Of a stretch of 10,863 bases of DNA, positions 7,629-10,863 are shown in pieces (position 1 is the stretch's first letter; the number at the start of each line of letters is the position of its first letter). Below the pieces are notes generated by a model. That model had not been told where the DNA came from, made no database searches, and saw nothing but the letters and a program-made list of their open reading frames with translations. The position numbers and the translations under genes are program-made. The stretch comes from Bryobacterales bacterium (lineage in GTDB: Bacteria > Acidobacteriota > Terriglobia > Bryobacterales > Bryobacteraceae). Location of the stretch: the NCBI GenBank assembly GCA_003487005.1, contig DNFG01000007.1:1-10863 (forward strand), read 5' to 3'.

Positions 7629-7648
7629 GCGTGGCTCTTTCGCCACAC
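7629..7648 (-). repeat. Hairpin in the kinase-flippase gap
   Basis: On the minus strand GTGTGGC and GCCACGC pair over seven positions (one G-T wobble) around the loop GAAAGA. The hairpin lies about 80 bases after the kinase stop. No T-run follows it; the next bases are CCGGGAATT. It is therefore not a classical intrinsic terminator. It could stabilise the 3' end of the export transcript or be part of a leader structure. Confidence 0.35.
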
Positions 7649-7668
7649 CTGCCTCCTTCATTGCCACA

Positions 7669-7704
7669 GTTCGAAACCCGGTTCGAAATGGGGTCGAATC
7701 CCTC
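7669..7704. repeat. Three tandem 12-base units built on TTCGAA
   Basis: Units read on the plus strand are GTTCGAAACCCG (7669-7680), GTTCGAAATGGG (7681-7692) and the degraded GTCGAATCCCTC (7693-7704), directly adjacent to one another. TTCGAA is itself palindromic, so the first two can also fold as a six-pair stem with a six-base loop. They start 24 bases beyond the kinase stop. Regularly spaced palindromic cores are a common form of repressor or activator site, but no known regulator can be named. Confidence 0.45.
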
Positions 7705-7727
7705 TTTTCGGCGCTTTCGCGGCGCGT

Positions 7728-10097
7728 CTAGCTCGCGGCCTGGTTGGAGTAGTACTGGCGGTAAGTTGAGTATTTTCCGTAGGAGCCGTAGTAGCCGCCG
7801 GGGCTGTCCTGGGGGTCCCAGTCGTTCATGACGGTTCCGATGAGGGTGACTCCGTCTTCGCGGAGGCGCATGCGGGCGGCGAGGGCGGCGTCACGGGTGG
7901 TGGAATTGGCGCGGACGACGAGGACGACGCCGTCGACGAGTTTGCCGAACAGGCGGGCGTCGGGGATCTGCAGCATGGGTGGGGTGTCGATGACGACCAT
8001 GTCGAACTCTTCGCGGAACCATTCGAGCGCGGCGCGCAGTTTCTTGGAGTAGAGGAGGTGGGAGGGAGCGGCGACGCCGGGGCCGGCGGGCAGGACCCAG
8101 AGGCCGGGGGCTCCGGACTCGTGGATCAGCTTTTTCCAGTCGCCGTCGCCAGGCTTGAGGAGGTCGGTGAGGCCGGCGTCATTCGGGACTTCGAAGATGC
8201 CGTGCTGGCGGGGGCGGCGGGTGTCGCCGTCGACGAGGAGGACGCGCTGGCCGGTTTCGGCCATGGCGAGGGCGAGATTGGTGGCGACGGTGGTTTTGCC
8301 CTCGCTGGGGCTGGCGGAGGTGACGACGATCATGCGCGGGGGGCCGTGGCCGTTGCCGGAGAAGAGGATGCTGGTGAGGACGGCGCGAAAGCTCTCGGCG
8401 GTGGCGCTGAGGCGGCGCTGGAGGGTGACGAGTTCGAGTTTTTCGGATAGTCCGTTCGTCGCGAGCGTCAGGGACTGCGTCTCCGCGTCAGCCTTCTTGC
8501 TTCGCCCGGTCAGGAGGCGGTGCTTCTTGCCGTCCTCAACGCGTCCGGCGGACGGGACCACGCCGAGTTCCCTTGCGCCGAGGTAGAACGGGATGTCGCT
8601 GGGTTCGCGGAGGGCGCGGTCGGCTTTCTCGGTGGTCACCACGAAGCCGACGGCGAGGAAGCCGCCCGCGAGCAGACCGAGGACGGCGTTCAGGGGCAGG
8701 CTGGGTTTGTATGGCCGCTCGGGCGGCTGCGCTTCGTCGACGACGCGGACGTTGCTGGCGCGCAGAGCGCTGGCGAGGCCGGCTTCCTTGACGCGCTGCA
8801 GCATGGATTCGTACAACTGGCGGTTGGTTTCGACTTCGCGTTTGAGGATGTTGTACTGGATGGCCTTTTCACCGAGGGCGGTGACGAGGCGGGTCTGGCG
8901 GTCGTAGTCGGTCTGCAACAGCCGCTCTTTGCGCATGGCCTCTTCATACTCGTTGCGGATCCGCCGGAGGATTTGGGCGCGTTCGACTTCGAGGCTCTTT
9001 TCGAGACTGGCGACCTGGGCGGCGACGCGTTTCACGCGTTGATTTTCGGGGGTGAAGGTTTCGAGGAGTTCCTGCTGCTGGCGGCGGAGGTCGGAGATTT
9101 TCTCCTGGTAGCCGCGCATGAGGGTGTCGTTGAGCACGTCGGGGAGGGTCTCGGCGGGGGCGGAACTGGCCATTTCCCAGCGGCTCTGCTTGGAGACGCG
9201 GTCGCCCTGGACGGCGGTGAGCTGGTCCTGGATCTGCTTGAGCTTTTCCTCGTCGACGTTGGTGTCTTTGCCAGTGAAGACGAGTTTGTTGCGCTGTGCG
9301 TAGGATTGCAGGGCATCTTCGCTGCGTTCGAGTTTGATGCGGAGGTCGTCCATCTGGCGGGTGAGCCATTCGCCGGTCCGCTGGCTGGACTGCCAGCGCG
9401 CTTCCATGCTTTGTTCGACATACTCGGCGGTGAGCCGGTTGGCGAAGGAGGCGGCGACGGCCGGGTCGGTGGAATCGACGAGGACTTCGACGATGCGGGT
9501 CTGGCCGCTGGCGCGCACTTTGAGGGTGTCCGCCGCCATCTCGACGGCGCGCGCCTTGGCGCCGGTGGCGGCTTCCTCGGGGAGATTGAGGGCCTGACGC
9601 CAGGCGGCGAGGCGGCCGGGCGCGGCGGGTTCGGCGGGCGTGGTTCCGTTGCTCAACTGGGCGGTGACGCGGTCGACGAGGGTGTCGCTCTGGAGGATTT
9701 TGATCTGGGTCTGGAGGTCCACCATGTTACCGGCGGGTCCGGACCCCTCGGTGACCTCCTGGAGATTGCCCATGTTCATGAAGTTCTGGTTGAAGGACTG
9801 GATTTCGAGGGTGGTTTTGGCCTGGTAGATGGGGGTCCGCGGGAGAGTGCTGGCGATGCCGATGAGCAGACCGGCGACGGCCCCGATGATGAGGGTGCCT
9901 TTGCGTCTACGAAGGATGCGCCAGTAGTCGAGCAGCCCGCCGGAATCGGGGTCTTCCTCGGGGGCCGGGCTGCCGTAGTAATTGACCTGCGGGCCTTCGA
10001 GCCGGTGCGGCACACCGGCTTCGACGATTTCAAACCGGGCGGGCAGCCGGCTGTCGTGGTCGCGAGCGTCACCCGGAGGTGGGGATTGTTGGGACAT
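7728..10097 (-). CDS. wzc: Wzz-domain polysaccharide co-polymerase fused to a BY-kinase (Wzc-like)
   Basis: This 789-residue inner-membrane protein controls chain length and, through cycles of tyrosine autophosphorylation, polymer export. It has a cytoplasmic N-terminus. The Wzz domain begins at LLDYWRILRRRKGTLI (55-70), with the first membrane helix at about 68-85. A long periplasmic part contains coiled-coil stretches (about 250-300 and 330-435) and the proline motif PPERPYKPSLP (458-468). The second helix spans about 469-487. The kinase domain (about 555-762) has Walker A ASPSEGKTT (595-603), Walker A' LLVDGDTRRP (620-629) and Walker B VVIDTPP (701-707). It ends in a tyrosine cluster with seven Tyr between 769 and 783, the usual autophosphorylation site. 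The oligomerisation motif before the kinase, usually EX2RX2R, reads ESFRAVL (568-574), with Leu for the last Arg. AAGGAG seven bases before the ATG supports the start. The gene follows the export protein gene by 18 bases. Its G+C is visibly higher than that of the downstream genes. Confidence 0.95.
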   Translation of the reverse strand: MSQQSPPPGDARDHDSRLPARFEIVEAGVPHRLEGPQVNYYGSPAPEEDPDSGGLLDYWRILRRRKGTLIIGAVAGLLIGIASTLPRTPIYQAKTTLEIQSFNQNFMNMGNLQEVTEGSGPAGNMVDLQTQIKILQSDTLVDRVTAQLSNGTTPAEPAAPGRLAAWRQALNLPEEAATGAKARAVEMAADTLKVRASGQTRIVEVLVDSTDPAVAASFANRLTAEYVEQSMEARWQSSQRTGEWLTRQMDDLRIKLERSEDALQSYAQRNKLVFTGKDTNVDEEKLKQIQDQLTAVQGDRVSKQSRWEMASSAPAETLPDVLNDTLMRGYQEKISDLRRQQQELLETFTPENQRVKRVAAQVASLEKSLEVERAQILRRIRNEYEEAMRKERLLQTDYDRQTRLVTALGEKAIQYNILKREVETNRQLYESMLQRVKEAGLASALRASNVRVVDEAQPPERPYKPSLPLNAVLGLLAGGFLAVGFVVTTEKADRALREPSDIPFYLGARELGVVPSAGRVEDGKKHRLLTGRSKKADAETQSLTLATNGLSEKLELVTLQRRLSATAESFRAVLTSILFSGNGHGPPRMIVVTSASPSEGKTTVATNLALAMAETGQRVLLVDGDTRRPRQHGIFEVPNDAGLTDLLKPGDGDWKKLIHESGAPGLWVLPAGPGVAAPSHLLYSKKLRAALEWFREEFDMVVIDTPPMLQIPDARLFGKLVDGVVLVVRANSTTRDAALAARMRLREDGVTLIGTVMNDWDPQDSPGGYYGSYGKYSTYRQYYSNQAAS

Positions 10098-10104
10098 GGC
10101 AGAA

Positions 10105-10110
10105 CTCCTT
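10105..10110 (-). promoter_or_regulatory. Ribosome binding site of the Wzz-kinase gene
   Basis: AAGGAG on the minus strand lies seven bases before the ATG at 10097, in the 18-base spacer after the export protein gene. It confirms the start and the operon arrangement with the SLBB protein gene. Confidence 0.65.
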
Positions 10111-10115
10111 GACGG

Positions 10116-10863
10116 TCAGCGAGGCAGGCCGCCACGCCAGATGGCAATACCGGAACCGACGCTGATCGCGGCTTCCAGCGACCGGGCGGTGGCGCGTTTG
10201 GCGCCGCTCAGGGGGACATAGAGGATGTCGTCGGCTTCGAGGGCAATGTCGCGATCCTTGCCTTCGAGAATCCGCTTCACGTTGACGGCGATTTCGGCGC
10301 GGCTTTCCGGGTTCTCGGTCTTCCGCATGATCTTGATTTCGCCTTCCCTGGCGAAGCGGTCGAAGCCTTCGGAGAGGGAGACGGCTTCAAGGACGGTGAT
10401 GGTCTGTCGTTCGCCGAGGACGAAGCCGCCGGACTTTTTGACGGCGCCCATGACGTAGACCATCTGGCCCTTGGGGACGGTGATGACGTCGTGGGGTTTG
10501 ACGGGGATGTTCTTGGCGGGGGCGTTGCCTTCGAGAATCTCGCTGACGCCGACTTCGGCGACGTAATAGCGTCCGGTTTCGTCTTCCCGGGCGCCTTCGA
10601 GGGGGATGGCGCCCCATTCGCGGAGGCGGGCGATGCGGATGGAGTAGCCGGCGTCGGTGCGGAGGCCGCCGGCCAGGGAGATGACCTCCATCAGCGACAT
10701 CCGGCCCTGGACCTGCTGGACGCCGGGTTTGCCGACGGAGCCGAGGACGGAGACGGGCTGGGACTGCATTTCGGTGATGGAGACGGTGACGTCGGGAGCG
10801 CGGAGGTGGCGGGTGAGGCGCTCGGTGATTTTGGCTTCAAGCTGGTCGATGGTGAGGCCGGAG
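10116..10863 (-). CDS. wza: Polysaccharide export protein, Wza-like with SLBB repeats (5' end outside window)
   Basis: The last 248 residues of an outer-membrane/periplasmic export protein that forms the channel or collar for the finished polysaccharide. The frame is open to the right edge. The ATG at 10769 is internal, because upstream codons read SGLTIDQLEAKITERL and then HLRAPDVTVSI, the end of the Poly_export domain that always precedes the SLBB part. The first SLBB repeat starts at PVSVLGSVGKPGVQQV (about residues 36-51) and continues through LMEVISLAGGL. The second starts at VYVMGAVKKSGGFVL (about 135-149) and continues through TVLEAVSLSEGF. After the strand DDILYVPL (211-218), the tail RSLEAAISVGSGIAIWRGG could be the amphipathic helix that in Wza lines the outer-membrane pore. 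The signal peptide or lipobox would be beyond the window. It is followed after 18 bases by the Wzz-kinase gene, its functional partner. Confidence 0.92.
   Translation of the reverse strand, partial: SGLTIDQLEAKITERLTRHLRAPDVTVSITEMQSQPVSVLGSVGKPGVQQVQGRMSLMEVISLAGGLRTDAGYSIRIARLREWGAIPLEGAREDETGRYYVAEVGVSEILEGNAPAKNIPVKPHDVITVPKGQMVYVMGAVKKSGGFVLGERQTITVLEAVSLSEGFDRFAREGEIKIMRKTENPESRAEIAVNVKRILEGKDRDIALEADDILYVPLSGAKRATARSLEAAISVGSGIAIWRGGLPR

Larger units (their letters stand above)
7234..7727. other. 494-base gap between the kinase and flippase genes, no convincing gene
   Basis: This separates the export module from the assembly module. It holds three tandem TTCGAA-type units (7669-7704), a seven-pair hairpin (7629-7648), a strongly pyrimidine-rich plus strand from about 7500 to 7720 including a C8 tract (7545-7552), GC-rich palindromic sequence around 7494-7509, and an inverted repeat GGTTG-CT-CAACC (7249-7260) sixteen bases before the flippase ATG. 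In transcript sense it would be a long purine-rich leader. Short frames exist on both strands, but none has a recognisable product with a good ribosome binding site. No U-tracted terminator and no complete sigma-70 promoter could be found, although TTGACA occurs at 7388-7383 on the minus strand. A promoter for the flippase group is expected here but not shown. Confidence 0.5.

Noticed and set aside
7690..7704. A GGGGTCGAATCCC stretch resembling a tRNA T-arm
   Set aside because: There is no acceptor stem, anticodon arm or CCA end around it. It is explained as the third, degraded unit of the TTCGAA tandem repeat.
7402..7831. Plus-strand frames of about 110 codons across the gap and the kinase 3' end
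   Set aside because: They are Pro/Ser/Leu-rich products of the pyrimidine-rich strand, with no domain or consistent start signal, and they run into the kinase coding region.
8520..10112. A 530-codon open frame on the plus strand opposite the Wzz-kinase gene
   Set aside because: Its product is a Gly/Glu/Ala/Asp-rich string without domains. The opposite strand encodes a full set of Wzz and BY-kinase motifs in a very GC-rich gene, which routinely leaves long antisense frames.
1..10863. CRISPR arrays, insertion sequences, integrases, toxin-antitoxin or phage-defence genes
   Set aside because: No spaced repeat array, transposase or recombinase motif, or defence-type gene pair was seen on either strand.

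Overview
The window is a cell-surface polysaccharide (exopolysaccharide or capsule) biosynthesis locus of the Wzx/Wzy-dependent type. Every gene I can support lies on the minus strand, so transcription runs from the right edge of the window to the left. The organism is most likely a high-GC, soil-type Gram-negative bacterium. An outer-membrane-type SLBB export protein next to a Wzz domain fused to a BY-kinase fits this, and the style of the 789-residue kinase resembles those of Acidobacteriota (Solibacter/Bryobacter-like). The phylum is an inference from memory of the family, not something the sequence proves.

In transcription order: (1) 10863-10116, the C-terminal 248 residues of a Wza-like export protein with two SLBB repeats, start outside the window; (2) 10097-7728, a Wzz/Wzc-type co-polymerase fused to a tyrosine autokinase with a C-terminal tyrosine cluster; (3) 7727-7234, a 494-base gap with no convincing gene but with tandem TTCGAA repeats, a hairpin and a long purine-rich stretch; (4) 7233-5857, a Wzx-type flippase; (5) 5860-4685, a GT4-fold glycosyltransferase; (6) 4700-3126, a Wzy/WaaL-type polymerase or ligase whose 3' end looks frameshifted; (7) 3316-2165 and 2154-1006, two more GT4 glycosyltransferases; (8) 1009-287, a class I SAM-dependent methyltransferase; (9) 108-1, the first residues of a further GT4 glycosyltransferase that hits a stop just after a G7 tract, close to the window edge.

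The genes make one pathway. The glycosyltransferases add sugars to a lipid-linked repeat unit at the inner face of the cytoplasmic membrane. The methyltransferase may decorate it. The flippase moves the unit across the membrane and the Wzy protein polymerises it. The Wzz-kinase controls length and gates export, and the SLBB protein guides the chain through periplasm and outer membrane. The priming phosphoglycosyltransferase and a tyrosine phosphatase are not in the window.

The assembly genes from the flippase to the methyltransferase are tightly coupled, with ATGA-type overlaps or a 10-base gap. The two export genes to the right are visibly richer in G+C than the assembly genes, and the boundary falls at the 494-base gap. 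I see no unknown system type. The points most worth checking are the apparent single-base lesion at the end of the polymerase gene, the broken glycosyltransferase start at the left edge, and the composition break with its repeat-bearing gap.
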